From JAUWCW01 sp030609125 [NCBI: Candidatus Rokuibacteriota bacterium] (GTDB taxonomy: Bacteria > JAUVQV01), in the NCBI GenBank assembly GCA_030609125.1, contig JAUWCW010000001.1:1-31091 (forward strand): DNA of 31,091 nucleotides, in the 5' to 3' direction. The translations under genes were made by a program, and so were the position numbers. This document shows, in pieces, positions 23,677 to 31,091 of the stretch. The notes beneath the pieces are model-generated. The model made no database searches and was not told where the DNA came from. It saw only the letters and a program-made list of their open reading frames with translations. The stretch's first letter is position 1. Each line of letters begins with the position of its first letter.

Positions 23677-24684
23677 ATGAGCATCGACGTCGGCATCAAC
23701 GGCTTCGGCCGTATCGGGAGGAACTTCTACCGCGGCCTCCAGAATCACAGCGACATCAACGTGGTAGCCATCAACGACCTGACCGACCCGGCCACACTGG
23801 CGCACCTGCTGAAGTACGACTCGGTCCACGGCCGCTTTCCCGGAACGGTAGAGGCCCGGGACGAAAGCATTGTGGTCAATGATCACGAGGTCCGGGTTCT
23901 GGCCACGAAGGACCCGGCCGAACTCCCCTGGAAAGAGCTGGGAGTGGACTACGTCATCGAGTCCACGGGCCACTTCACCGCCCGTGCCGGGGCGGCTAAA
24001 CACCTGGAGGCAGGGGCGAAAAAGGTTCTCATCTCCGCTCCCGCCAAGGAGCCGGACCTGACGGTGGTGATGGGGGTGAACCAGGAGTGGTACAACCCGG
24101 CGGAGCACCACATTGTCTCCAATGCCTCCTGCACGACCAACTGCCTGGCGCCGGTGTCGAAGGTCCTGCACGACACTTTCGGCATTCACCGGGCCCAGAT
24201 GACCACCATTCACTCCTACACCAACGACCAGCGCATCCTGGACTTTCCGCACAAGGACCTGCGGCGGGCGAGGGCGGCGGCGGTTTCCATGATCCCCACC
24301 ACCACGGGCGCAGCCCGGGCGGTGGCCCTTGTCATTCCCGAGCTCAAGGGCAGGATCGACGGCATGTCGGTGCGGGTGCCGACGTTCAACGTCTCCCTCG
24401 TCGACCTGACGGCCGAGATGGAAAAGGACGTGACCGAACAGGAAGTGAACGATGCCCTGAAGGAGGCTGCCCGCGGAGCCATGCGGGGAGTGCTCGACTT
24501 CACGGACGAGCCGGTTGTTTCCATCGACATGAACGGCTACTCCTGCTCCTCCGTGGTGGACGGCGCCCTGACGAAGGTGCTGGACAAGAGGCTGCTCAAG
24601 GTTCTCTCGTGGTATGACAACGAGATGGCTTATTCCTGCCGCCTGCGCGATCTTTTGCAGTACATGTACGGGAAAGACGCCTGA
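23677..24684 (+). CDS. gap: Glyceraldehyde-3-phosphate dehydrogenase, type I
   Basis: 335 residues, standard length. It starts with the Rossmann motif INGFGRIGR. Catalytic C152 is in SNASCTTNC. D34 after the second strand (INDLTD) points to NAD specificity. The active-site HSYTNDQ segment and the DLRRARAAA loop are canonical. It oxidises glyceraldehyde-3-phosphate with phosphate to 1,3-bisphosphoglycerate. A GGGAGG site precedes the ATG, and the gene leads the glycolytic operon. Confidence 0.98.
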   Translation: MSIDVGINGFGRIGRNFYRGLQNHSDINVVAINDLTDPATLAHLLKYDSVHGRFPGTVEARDESIVVNDHEVRVLATKDPAELPWKELGVDYVIESTGHFTARAGAAKHLEAGAKKVLISAPAKEPDLTVVMGVNQEWYNPAEHHIVSNASCTTNCLAPVSKVLHDTFGIHRAQMTTIHSYTNDQRILDFPHKDLRRARAAAVSMIPTTTGAARAVALVIPELKGRIDGMSVRVPTFNVSLVDLTAEMEKDVTEQEVNDALKEAARGAMRGVLDFTDEPVVSIDMNGYSCSSVVDGALTKVLDKRLLKVLSWYDNEMAYSCRLRDLLQYMYGKDA

Positions 24685-24698
24685 GCCGGGGGGGGGCG

Positions 24699-25907
24699 AT
24701 GAACAAGCTCTGCATTGAAGACGTGCCCTTGAGCGGCAAACGCGTTTTCGTTCGGGTCGACTTCAACGTGCCCCTCGACGAGCACGGCAACATCAGCGAC
24801 GACATGCGCCTGCGGGCCACCCTGCCGACCATCAACTACCTCATCGACGAGAACTGCCGTGTCGTGATCGCCACCCACTTCGGCCGGCCCAGGGGTGAGC
24901 GGAACATGAAATACTCCCTGGCGCCGGTGCGCAAGCGCCTCGAGAGGCTTTTGAACAAGAAGGTCCTTTTCAGCGGCGACTGCGTCGGCGCGAAGGTGGA
25001 GCAGATGATCCGCGAACTGGGGCCGGGCCAGGTCCTGCTTCTGGAAAACGTCCGTTTCCACAAGGGGGAGAAGGAGAACGACAGGGAGTTCGCCCGGGCC
25101 CTGGCCGGCGACTGCGAGGTCTACATCAACGACGCCTTCGGGGCCGCCCACCGCGCCCACGCCTCTATAGACGCCATCACCCGGTTCATCCCCGTGGCGG
25201 CGGCGGGCTTTCTCATGAAGAAGGAGGTCGAGTACTTCGACCGGATCTGGGAGGATCCCGTTCGTCCCGTGGCGGCCATCCTGGGGGGGGCGAAGGTCTC
25301 CGACAAGCTCGGCGTCATCAACAACCTCATCGGGAGGGTGGAAAAGGTTCTGATCGGCGGCGGCATGATGTTCACTTTTCTGAAGGCCATGGAGTACGAG
25401 ATCGGGAACTCGATTGTCGAGAATGACATGCAGGACGAGGCCCGGGAAATCATGGCGAACGCCCGCAAGCACGGCGTCAAGTTCTACCTTCCGGTGGACT
25501 GCGTGGTCGCCGACAAGGTCGATCCGTCGGCGGAGATAAAGATCGTTCCGGTGCAGGAGATACCCGAGGGCTGGAGCGGACTCGACATCGGACCGGCGAC
25601 GATGCGTCTGTTCGCCGAAGCGCTTCAGGATGCCCGGACCATCCTCTGGAACGGGCCCATGGGTCTTTTCGAGATGGAGAAATTCTCCCGCGGTACCCGC
25701 TTCATGGCGCACACCCTCGCCGACTCCTACGCCCTCACCATTGTCGGCGGCGGGGACACGGACGTGGCGGTCCACCAGGCGGGCGAGTCGCCGAACATGT
25801 CCTACATCTCCACCGGCGGCGGGGCTTTTCTCCAGCTTATGGAGGGGAAGGAACTCCCCGGGATGGCCGCCCTCACCGACAAGGATCAGTTGCAGGCGGG
25901 AGGATAA
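24699..25907 (+). CDS. pgk: Phosphoglycerate kinase
   Basis: 402 residues. Signature RVFVRVDFNVPLD lies at the N-terminus, THFGRPRG near residue 60, GGAKVSDK near 200, and NGPMGLFE with the closing GGGDTDVAV nucleotide site. It transfers phosphate from 1,3-bisphosphoglycerate to ADP. It begins 14 bases after gap. Its ribosome-binding region is a run of nine G (24688-24696) directly before the ATG, which is odd. It ends one base before tpiA. Confidence 0.98.
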   Translation: MNKLCIEDVPLSGKRVFVRVDFNVPLDEHGNISDDMRLRATLPTINYLIDENCRVVIATHFGRPRGERNMKYSLAPVRKRLERLLNKKVLFSGDCVGAKVEQMIRELGPGQVLLLENVRFHKGEKENDREFARALAGDCEVYINDAFGAAHRAHASIDAITRFIPVAAAGFLMKKEVEYFDRIWEDPVRPVAAILGGAKVSDKLGVINNLIGRVEKVLIGGGMMFTFLKAMEYEIGNSIVENDMQDEAREIMANARKHGVKFYLPVDCVVADKVDPSAEIKIVPVQEIPEGWSGLDIGPATMRLFAEALQDARTILWNGPMGLFEMEKFSRGTRFMAHTLADSYALTIVGGGDTDVAVHQAGESPNMSYISTGGGAFLQLMEGKELPGMAALTDKDQLQAGG

Positions 25908-25908
25908 G

Positions 25909-26667
25909 ATGAGAACGCCCCTGATGGCAGGAAACTGGAAGCTGAACCTGACCATAGACGAGGCCGTTGGACTGGCGACGGCGCTGGCCGGGCAGACGGC
26001 GGGCCTCACGGACAGAGAGGTGATGATCGCCCCTGTGTTCACCGCGCTTGCCCCCGTAGGCAAGGCCCTGGAGGGACGGGGCATCTACCTGGGGGCCCAG
26101 GACGTGTACTGGGAGAGCTCCGGCGCCTGGACCGGCGAGGTCTCCGCGCCCCTGCTGAAGGACGCGGGCTGCTCCCATGTCATCGTGGGCCACAGCGAGC
26201 GGCGGCAGCACTTCGGCGAGACCGACGAGGACGTGAACCGCAAGGCCCGGGCGGCCATCAAAGCCGGCCTGCTGCCGGTCATCTGCGTCGGGGAAACTCT
26301 CGAGGAGAGAGAGGCGGGCCGGGAGCGCGACGTGGTGCACCGGATGGTGAAGAGCGCCCTGGAAGGGGTTTCTCCGGAGGACGCCTCTTCGGTCATTCTG
26401 GCCTACGAGCCGGTCTGGGCCATCGGTACGGGAAAGACCGCCTCGCCGGATCAGGCCGACGAGATTCACGGATATATCAGGGGCTTGCTTTCCGGCAGCT
26501 TTGGGGATATAGTTGCCGATCGGATTCGCATCCTCTACGGTGGCAGTGTCAAGCCCGACAACGTGGATGAGCTCATGGGCAAGCCGCATATCGACGGCGC
26601 CCTCGTCGGCGGGGCGAGTCTGGAAGTCGACTCCTTCTCCCGGATCGTACGCTTCGAGAAGGGGTGA
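25909..26667 (+). CDS. tpiA: Triosephosphate isomerase
   Basis: 252 residues. Active-site residues are K11 (GNWKLN), H95 (VGHSERR) and E167 (AYEPVWAIGTG); the phosphate-binding ILYGGSV motif is near residue 208. It interconverts dihydroxyacetone phosphate and glyceraldehyde-3-phosphate. The ATG at 25909 is chosen because GGGAGG precedes it and MAGNWK is canonical; the open frame upstream lies inside pgk and is shadow. The pgk stop is separated by a single base. Confidence 0.98.
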   Translation: MRTPLMAGNWKLNLTIDEAVGLATALAGQTAGLTDREVMIAPVFTALAPVGKALEGRGIYLGAQDVYWESSGAWTGEVSAPLLKDAGCSHVIVGHSERRQHFGETDEDVNRKARAAIKAGLLPVICVGETLEEREAGRERDVVHRMVKSALEGVSPEDASSVILAYEPVWAIGTGKTASPDQADEIHGYIRGLLSGSFGDIVADRIRILYGGSVKPDNVDELMGKPHIDGALVGGASLEVDSFSRIVRFEKG

Positions 26668-26724
26668 GCGGCGGGCCTGGGGGCCGCCGCAGGCAGAATC
26701 GGGAAAGGAGATTGCTGCAGTACC

Positions 26725-27105
26725 ATGACAACACTGATTCTCATAGTTCACGTGATCGTCAGCTTTGCGCTGATTCTCATCGTCCTGCTTCAGACGGGCA
26801 AGGGGGCCGAGATGGGGGCCAGCTTCGGCGGTTCCAACCAGACGGTCTTCGGAAGCCAGGGGGCATCGACTTTTCTGAGCAAAGTCACCACCGGCGCGGC
26901 GGTTCTGTTCATGCTCACCTCCCTCACCCTCGCCTATCTGGCGAGCCAGCGCTCCGGGTCGGTCATGCGCGGCAGCGCACCGGTGGTGGATGTCGAGGAG
27001 CAGGCCGTCCGGGAGGCCCAGCCTGAGGCTCCCGCCCCCTTCGACATTCCGACCGAGCCCGTCGCCGACGCTCCCGCCCTTCCCGTGCCCCCACCGGCGG
27101 AGTAG
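26725..27105 (+). CDS. secG: Protein translocase subunit SecG
   Basis: 126 residues with two membrane helices (about 3-22 and 52-71) joined by the conserved loop GKGAEMGASFGGSNQTVFGSQG, typical of SecG. It assists SecYE in moving proteins across the cytoplasmic membrane. The C-terminal tail of about 45 residues is Pro/Ala/Glu-rich and variable, a common feature of deltaproteobacterial SecG. The AAAGGAG site is about 14 bases from the ATG, rather far. Its place after tpiA is a widespread arrangement. Confidence 0.95.
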   Translation: MTTLILIVHVIVSFALILIVLLQTGKGAEMGASFGGSNQTVFGSQGASTFLSKVTTGAAVLFMLTSLTLAYLASQRSGSVMRGSAPVVDVEEQAVREAQPEAPAPFDIPTEPVADAPALPVPPPAE

Positions 27106-27131
27106 GCCGGAGGCGACCGTCGGCGGCAGCC

Positions 27132-28781
27132 GTGGAGCGGACTCCCTCACTCTTTCGGCTTTTGCCGTCGGCCCTGCTCGTCGCGGCCTTTCTCTCCGGC
27201 TGCGGGGGGGGCGATCAGACCCAGGCGCCGCCGCCGGGGGGGGGCTCGCCGGACGTGCCTGTTACGGGCGACGCCATTATCAGGGGAAGCATAGGCGACG
27301 CCTCGAACCTGATTCCTCTCATCGCGTCGGACAGCGCCTCCTTCGACATAGCCGATCTCGTGTACAGCGGGCTCGTCCGCTACGACAGGGATCTGAACAT
27401 CGAGGGGGATCTGGCGGAGTCGTGGGAGATTTCCCCCGACGGCCTGGAGATCACCTTCCGCCTGCGTCGCGGCGTGCGGTGGCATGACGGCGCCCCGTTC
27501 ACCGCCGAAGACGTCCGGTTCACCTACGAGCTTCTCGTCGACCCGGCGACACCGACGGCATACGCCGAGGATTTTCTGCAGGTTCAGCGGTTTCAGGTCC
27601 TTGACCCCCACACGGTGCGGGTGAGCTACGGCAAGCCTTTCGCGCCGGCCCTCATCTCGTGGGGTATGCCCATCGTCCCCAGACATCTTCTGGAGGGTGA
27701 GGATCTCACCACCACCCCCCTGGCGCGCAGCCCGGTCGGGACGGGGCCGTACCGCTTCGTGAAGTGGCTCACCGGAGAGCAGATCGTTCTCGAGGCCAGC
27801 GAGGACTACTGGGAAGGCAGGCCGAACATCGATCAGCATATCACCCGGGTCATTCCCGACACGGCGACGATGTTTCTCGAGTTGAAGGCGGGCGGCGTGG
27901 ACTGGATGGGTCTGGACCCCGTGCAGTACACGAGGCAGACCGGGACGGAGACCTTCCGCCGCGATTTCCGCAAGTACCGCTACCTCGACTTCATGTATAC
28001 CTATCTCGGCTTCAACCTGGAAGATCCGAGGTTCGCGGACCGCCGGGTGAGACAGGCCATAGCCCACGCCATCGACAAGCAGGAGCTGGTCGACATCGTC
28101 CTGCTCGGCCTGGGCCAGGCGGTGACGGGGCACTACAAGCCCGGCAGCTGGGCCCACAACCCCGACGTCATGAAGTACCGCCACAGCCCCGAACGGGCCC
28201 GCGAGCTCCTCGCCGAGGCGGGGTGGCTCGACAGGGACGGTGACGGCTGGCTCGACAGGGACGGCGAGAAATTCGCCTTCACCGTCGTCACCAACCAGGG
28301 AAACAGAAAGAGGGCCATGAGCGCCGAGATCATCCAGGGGAGGCTGAAGGAGGTCGGTATCGACATGCGGATCCGCGTCGTCGAGTGGGCGGCCTTTCTC
28401 AAGAACTTCGTCCGCCCCCGGAATTTCGACGCCATCATCCTCGGCTGGAGGACGGTGCCCGATCCGGACGCCTACGATGTCTGGCACTCCTCCAAGACCG
28501 GTCCGGACGAGCTGAACCACGTCTCCTTCAGGAACGCGGAGGTTGACGATCTGCTCGAGAGAGGCCGGGGGACGTTCGACCGGGAGGAGCGGCGAAAGGC
28601 CTACTTCCGCATCCAGGAGATCCTTGCCGAAGAGCAGCCTTACGTCTTTCTCTTCGCCCCCGAGACGCTGCCGATCATTCACTCCCGCTTCAGGGGCGTC
28701 GCAATCGGCTCCACGGGGATTCTGACTTCGAACTTCATCGGGTGGTGGGCGCCGAAAAGTGAACAGAGGTACGCCCCCTGA
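27132..28781 (+). CDS. Oligopeptide/dipeptide ABC transporter substrate-binding lipoprotein
   Basis: 549 residues of the SBP_bac_5 family. A lipoprotein signal (LVAAFLSGC) ends at about Cys24, anchoring it to a membrane. The family features DGLEITFRLRRGVRWHDGAPFTAEDV (about 107-132), the GTGPYRF motif and the closing YVFLFAPE segment are all present. It captures peptides or related solutes for the permeases encoded downstream (29578 onwards). The start is a GTG with no good ribosome site. Two poly-G runs (8 and 9 bases) lie in the linker after the lipid Cys. The ligand cannot be told from sequence. Confidence 0.94.
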   Translation: MERTPSLFRLLPSALLVAAFLSGCGGGDQTQAPPPGGGSPDVPVTGDAIIRGSIGDASNLIPLIASDSASFDIADLVYSGLVRYDRDLNIEGDLAESWEISPDGLEITFRLRRGVRWHDGAPFTAEDVRFTYELLVDPATPTAYAEDFLQVQRFQVLDPHTVRVSYGKPFAPALISWGMPIVPRHLLEGEDLTTTPLARSPVGTGPYRFVKWLTGEQIVLEASEDYWEGRPNIDQHITRVIPDTATMFLELKAGGVDWMGLDPVQYTRQTGTETFRRDFRKYRYLDFMYTYLGFNLEDPRFADRRVRQAIAHAIDKQELVDIVLLGLGQAVTGHYKPGSWAHNPDVMKYRHSPERARELLAEAGWLDRDGDGWLDRDGEKFAFTVVTNQGNRKRAMSAEIIQGRLKEVGIDMRIRVVEWAAFLKNFVRPRNFDAIILGWRTVPDPDAYDVWHSSKTGPDELNHVSFRNAEVDDLLERGRGTFDREERRKAYFRIQEILAEEQPYVFLFAPETLPIIHSRFRGVAIGSTGILTSNFIGWWAPKSEQRYAP

Positions 28782-28810
28782 GGGCTCCCGTCGCCCCCCG
28801 TCTTTTTTTT
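28782..28810 (+). terminator. Weak rho-independent terminator candidate
   Basis: A short GGGC/GCCC stem (28782-28785 with 28793-28796), then C-rich sequence and eight T (28803-28810), directly after the binding-protein stop. The stem is short and not flush with the T-run, so termination may be partial. Confidence 0.4.
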
Positions 28811-28839
28811 GCAAGAGGTATACTGTTGTGGTGTAAATG

Positions 28840-28848
28840 TGTGATAAT
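28840..28848 (+). promoter_or_regulatory. Extended -10 promoter candidate for the exported-protein gene
   Basis: TGTGATAAT matches the extended -10 form (TG, one base, GATAAT) in an AT-rich stretch about 95 bases before the gene. No good -35 is seen. Confidence 0.45.
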
Positions 28849-28943
28849 CAAAGGTAATAAATGGGAGAACCGTAACTTTGCGGCCCCTTGCGGGGTAGTA
28901 AAGGGTAATTGATTGGAGAAAACGTCAGAAGAGGAGGATTGAC

Positions 28944-29474
28944 ATGAAGGGTTTTGTGCGTACCGCTGTTGTACTGTGCCTGGCCGGAAGCCTGGTCATT
29001 CCGGGAGTGGCCGCGGCCGGCGCCGACGAACTCTGCCCGATGGGGGGCGCCATGGTGAAGGTTGCCGTTGACCAGGACAAGGCGGCAGAGTGGCTCGATG
29101 ACGAACGGCGGGCATATCTCCCCAACGAAGAAGGCCAGGGCATCAGGACCTTCAGCGAGGCCTCCGGCAAGATCGGCCTGGTCCTGACGGAAGAGTTTGT
29201 CTTCTTCGGCGTGGCCGACGACCGGGACGACCGGGAAGCGGACGAGAAAAGGATGACCAAGGCTTTCGGGAACGGGCTGAAGTTCCTCCGGAATGCGGTC
29301 CAGAAAGAAGTCAAGGCGATGTGGAAGGCGCAGGTCATCGACATCAACGGCGGCGACGTCCAGGCCATCTCCGAGGCCGTCGGCCTCGGGGTGATCAGCC
29401 AGGACGGCCGGGACTGGGTTCTCGAGACTGCGGATTGCGAGGGGATGACCATCAACCTCGAAGATCTGGACTGA
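28944..29474 (+). CDS. Exported protein of unknown function
   Basis: 176 residues with a clear signal peptide (VRTAVVLCLAGSLVIPGVAAAG, cleavage near 25-27). The mature part is about 150 residues, acidic, with two cysteines, C31 (ELCPMGG) and C165 (TADCEGM), near its ends that could form a disulfide in the periplasm. No family is recognised. A strong GAGGAGG ribosome site precedes the ATG. The gene has its own promoter candidate and is closed by a palindromic terminator, so it seems to be expressed alone although it lies inside a peptide-transporter gene set. A link to transport is not shown. Confidence 0.8.
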   Translation: MKGFVRTAVVLCLAGSLVIPGVAAAGADELCPMGGAMVKVAVDQDKAAEWLDDERRAYLPNEEGQGIRTFSEASGKIGLVLTEEFVFFGVADDRDDREADEKRMTKAFGNGLKFLRNAVQKEVKAMWKAQVIDINGGDVQAISEAVGLGVISQDGRDWVLETADCEGMTINLEDLD

Positions 29475-29488
29475 TCCAGGCAAGCCTT

Positions 29489-29545
29489 CCCCCTCGCTTT
29501 TGTCCTCTCCCCCCGGGGGGAGAGGGGAGGGTGAGGGGTTTTTTT
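29489..29545 (+). terminator. Nested palindrome with T-run, terminator and possible dispersed repeat
   Basis: An 11-bp perfect inner palindrome (29504-29514 with 29515-29525; arm CCTCTCCCCCC) is enclosed by outer arms CCCCTC (29490-29495) and GAGGGG (29533-29538), followed by seven T. It is a plausible strong terminator for the exported-protein gene. The GGGAGAGGG...GGTGAGGGG wording resembles a palindromic repeat seen between genes in many bacterial genomes. Confidence 0.65.
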
Positions 29546-29577
29546 GTCCCCGACGGGCAATAGGCTACAATCCGCTC

Positions 29578-30567
29578 ATGCTTTCCTATACCCTGCGGCG
29601 CCTGCTCACGATGGTCCCCCTGCTGGTCGGGATCACGATCGTCTCCTTCCTGGTGATGCACCTCGCCCCCGGCGGACCCACGGACCTCATGACGTGGGAG
29701 CTCGCCAAGGCGTCCCCCGAGGCGGGCGAGCGCCTGCGGGCCCTCTACGGGCTGGACCGGCCCCTCCATGTCCAGTACGCCGACTGGCTGCAGCGCTCTC
29801 TGCGCCTCGACTTCGGGCTTTCCTTCTCCGTCGATCGCAGACCCGTCATGGAGAAGATCGCCGAGCGGCTGCCGGTGACCATCATCATCAGCATCTTCTC
29901 GCTCGTGATCAGCCTCGCCGTGGCCCTGCCGGTCGGTGTTCTCTCCGCGGTGCGCCGAAACTCCCGCTTCGACAAGGTCTCCACCGTCCTCGTCTTCCTC
30001 TTCTTCTGCATCCCCGGCTTCTGGCTTGCCCAGCTCGCCCAGATCTTCTTCGGGCTTCAGCTCGGCTGGCTGCCGATCTCCGGCCTGCGCTCCCCCGTCG
30101 GCTTCGGCGACCTCGGCCTCTGGGCGAGGGCCGCGGACTACGCCCGGCACCTCGTCCTCCCCGTCGGCATCGGCAGTCTGGCCTGGCTTGCCGGGTGGTC
30201 GCGCTTCATGCGCTCGGGCATGCTGGAGGTGATCCGCCAGGACTACATCCGGACCGCCCGGGCCAAGGGCCTGCCCGAGAGGGTGGTCATCGCCCGCCAC
30301 GCCATGCGCAACGCCCTGCTCTCCATCATCACCCTCCTCGGGCTTTCCGTTCCGGGTCTGATTGCCGGTTCGGTCATCTTCGAAACGGTTTTCAGTCTTC
30401 CCGGGATAGGCCAGCTCATGTGGCAGTCCGTCATGGCCAGGGACTATCCGGTGATCATGGGCAACCTGGTCCTGACGGCGGTTCTCACGCTGTGCGGGAA
30501 CTTTTTCGCCGATCTCTGCTACGTCTTCGCCGACCCGCGAATCACGCTCGAGGGGGCGCGGGAATGA
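29578..30567 (+). CDS. Peptide ABC transporter permease, DppB/OppB type
   Basis: 329 residues, about six membrane helices. It starts MLSYTLRRLLTMVPLLVGITIVSF with the N-terminal PGGP motif typical of the DppB class. The cytoplasmic EAA loop (DYIRTARAKGLPERVVIARHAMRNAL) lies at about 222-247, where the ATPase docks. The ATG at 29578 is the family-like start; there is no clear ribosome site. The stop overlaps the next permease gene start (ATGA). It forms the channel with the DppC-type partner. Confidence 0.95.
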   Translation: MLSYTLRRLLTMVPLLVGITIVSFLVMHLAPGGPTDLMTWELAKASPEAGERLRALYGLDRPLHVQYADWLQRSLRLDFGLSFSVDRRPVMEKIAERLPVTIIISIFSLVISLAVALPVGVLSAVRRNSRFDKVSTVLVFLFFCIPGFWLAQLAQIFFGLQLGWLPISGLRSPVGFGDLGLWARAADYARHLVLPVGIGSLAWLAGWSRFMRSGMLEVIRQDYIRTARAKGLPERVVIARHAMRNALLSIITLLGLSVPGLIAGSVIFETVFSLPGIGQLMWQSVMARDYPVIMGNLVLTAVLTLCGNFFADLCYVFADPRITLEGARE

Positions 30568-31091
30568 TGAGCGGGGGCGGTATGGCCGGGAATCTGCGGT
30601 TCGCGGGCATCGTCTGGCGGAATCTTCGCCGCAATCCCCTCGCCGTCGCCGGCATGGCGGCTGTCGCCCTTCTCTTCTTCGTCGCCGTCGCCGCACCGTG
30701 GCTGGCTCCTTTCGATCCGGCCGAGTTCAACCGGGACAGTATTCTCGCCTCCCCCTCGGCCCGGCACTGGCTCGGAACCGACGCCCTGGGCAGGGACGTC
30801 TTCTCGCGCCTCGTCTATGGTTCGCGTGTGTCCCTGGCGGTGGGTTTTGTCTCCGTCGGAATATCGGTCCTCATCGGGGCCTTCCTGGGAGCCCTGGCGG
30901 GGTACTTCGGCGGCACTGTGGACAGCGCCGTCATGAGACTGGTGGACCTCATGCTCTGCTTTCCGAGCATGTTTCTCATCCTTGCCGTCATAGCCTTCGT
31001 GGGCCCCAGCATCTGGAACGTCATGGCGGTCATAGGCCTCACGGGCTGGATGGGGACCTGCCGCCTGGTCCGGGCGGAGTTCCTCACCCTC
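30564..31091 (+). CDS. Peptide ABC transporter permease, DppC/OppC type (cut by window end)
   Basis: The first 176 residues are present; the frame is open to the last base. The N-terminal OppC-type helix (about 29-50, after WRNLRRNPLA) and the class motif HWLGTDALGRDVFSRLVYGSRVSL are seen, then two more helices. The EAA loop has just begun (CRLVRAEFL). The first ATG overlaps the DppB-type stop as ATGA; another ATG directly follows, and a third at 30582 is possible. ATPase genes probably follow outside the window. Confidence 0.93.
   Translation, partial: MMSGGGMAGNLRFAGIVWRNLRRNPLAVAGMAAVALLFFVAVAAPWLAPFDPAEFNRDSILASPSARHWLGTDALGRDVFSRLVYGSRVSLAVGFVSVGISVLIGAFLGALAGYFGGTVDSAVMRLVDLMLCFPSMFLILAVIAFVGPSIWNVMAVIGLTGWMGTCRLVRAEFLTL

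Noticed and set aside
24630-26084. 484-codon open frame on the minus strand
   Set aside because: Antisense to pgk and tpiA, two unambiguous enzymes.
28228-28275. DRDGDGWLDRDG repeat, looking like a calcium-binding or dockerin motif
   Set aside because: An acidic D-x-D-G-D stretch at this place is common in peptide-binding proteins of this family; a separate domain is not supported.
27147-28814. 555-codon open frame on the minus strand
   Set aside because: Antisense to the substrate-binding lipoprotein; no family resemblance.

Overview
The window is GC-rich, almost entirely coding, and reads as an ordinary bacterial chromosome with no sign of an integrated element. Gene order (rng, rplU, rpmA, obgE, proB, proA ... 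nadD, rsfS on one strand; gap, pgk, tpiA, secG on the other) resembles the former Deltaproteobacteria (Geobacter-like Desulfobacterota/Desulfuromonadota). The placement is inferred from synteny only. A bacillithiol gene (bshC) at the left edge is not typical of that group, so a deeper-branching relative is possible. No rRNA, tRNA, CRISPR array or insertion sequence was recognised.

Left part, minus strand, bases 1-3633: a short operon runs pncA, a stand-alone LigD-type 3'-phosphoesterase, a CobB-type sirtuin, nadD, rsfS and bshC, which leaves the window. PncA, the sirtuin and NadD together form a nicotinamide/NAD recycling set. Divergent from it is a membrane-anchored DUF3014 protein (3757-4647).

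Bases 4652-15478, minus strand: a long housekeeping operon starts at a strong sigma70-like promoter (15565-15593). It runs rluD, a two-part radical SAM protein, rng, rplU, rpmA, obgE, proB and proA. It ends in four accessory genes: a receiver-like/PilZ protein, a SpoIIAA-like protein, a Cys-rich 90-residue protein, and possibly a 30-residue coupled ORF. rplU has its own promoter.

Bases 15722-23575, plus strand: this is the most unusual part. A secreted double propeller protein with a transglutaminase-like domain and TPRs, a small FecR-domain protein, a CHASE2-PAS histidine kinase and a LexA-like regulator are joined by start/stop overlaps. The LexA-like protein has lost both catalytic self-cleavage residues. 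A comF gene follows after 9 bases. No response regulator is present. The set looks like an envelope sensing unit whose likely transcriptional output is the degenerate LexA.

Bases 23601-31091, plus strand: a glycolytic operon (gap, pgk, tpiA) followed by secG, then an oligopeptide ABC transporter (binding lipoprotein and two permeases, the second cut by the window edge). A small exported protein of unknown function, with its own promoter and terminator, sits between the binding protein and the permeases.

Several starts are not ATG (GTG or TTG) and some are ambiguous. These are noted per gene.
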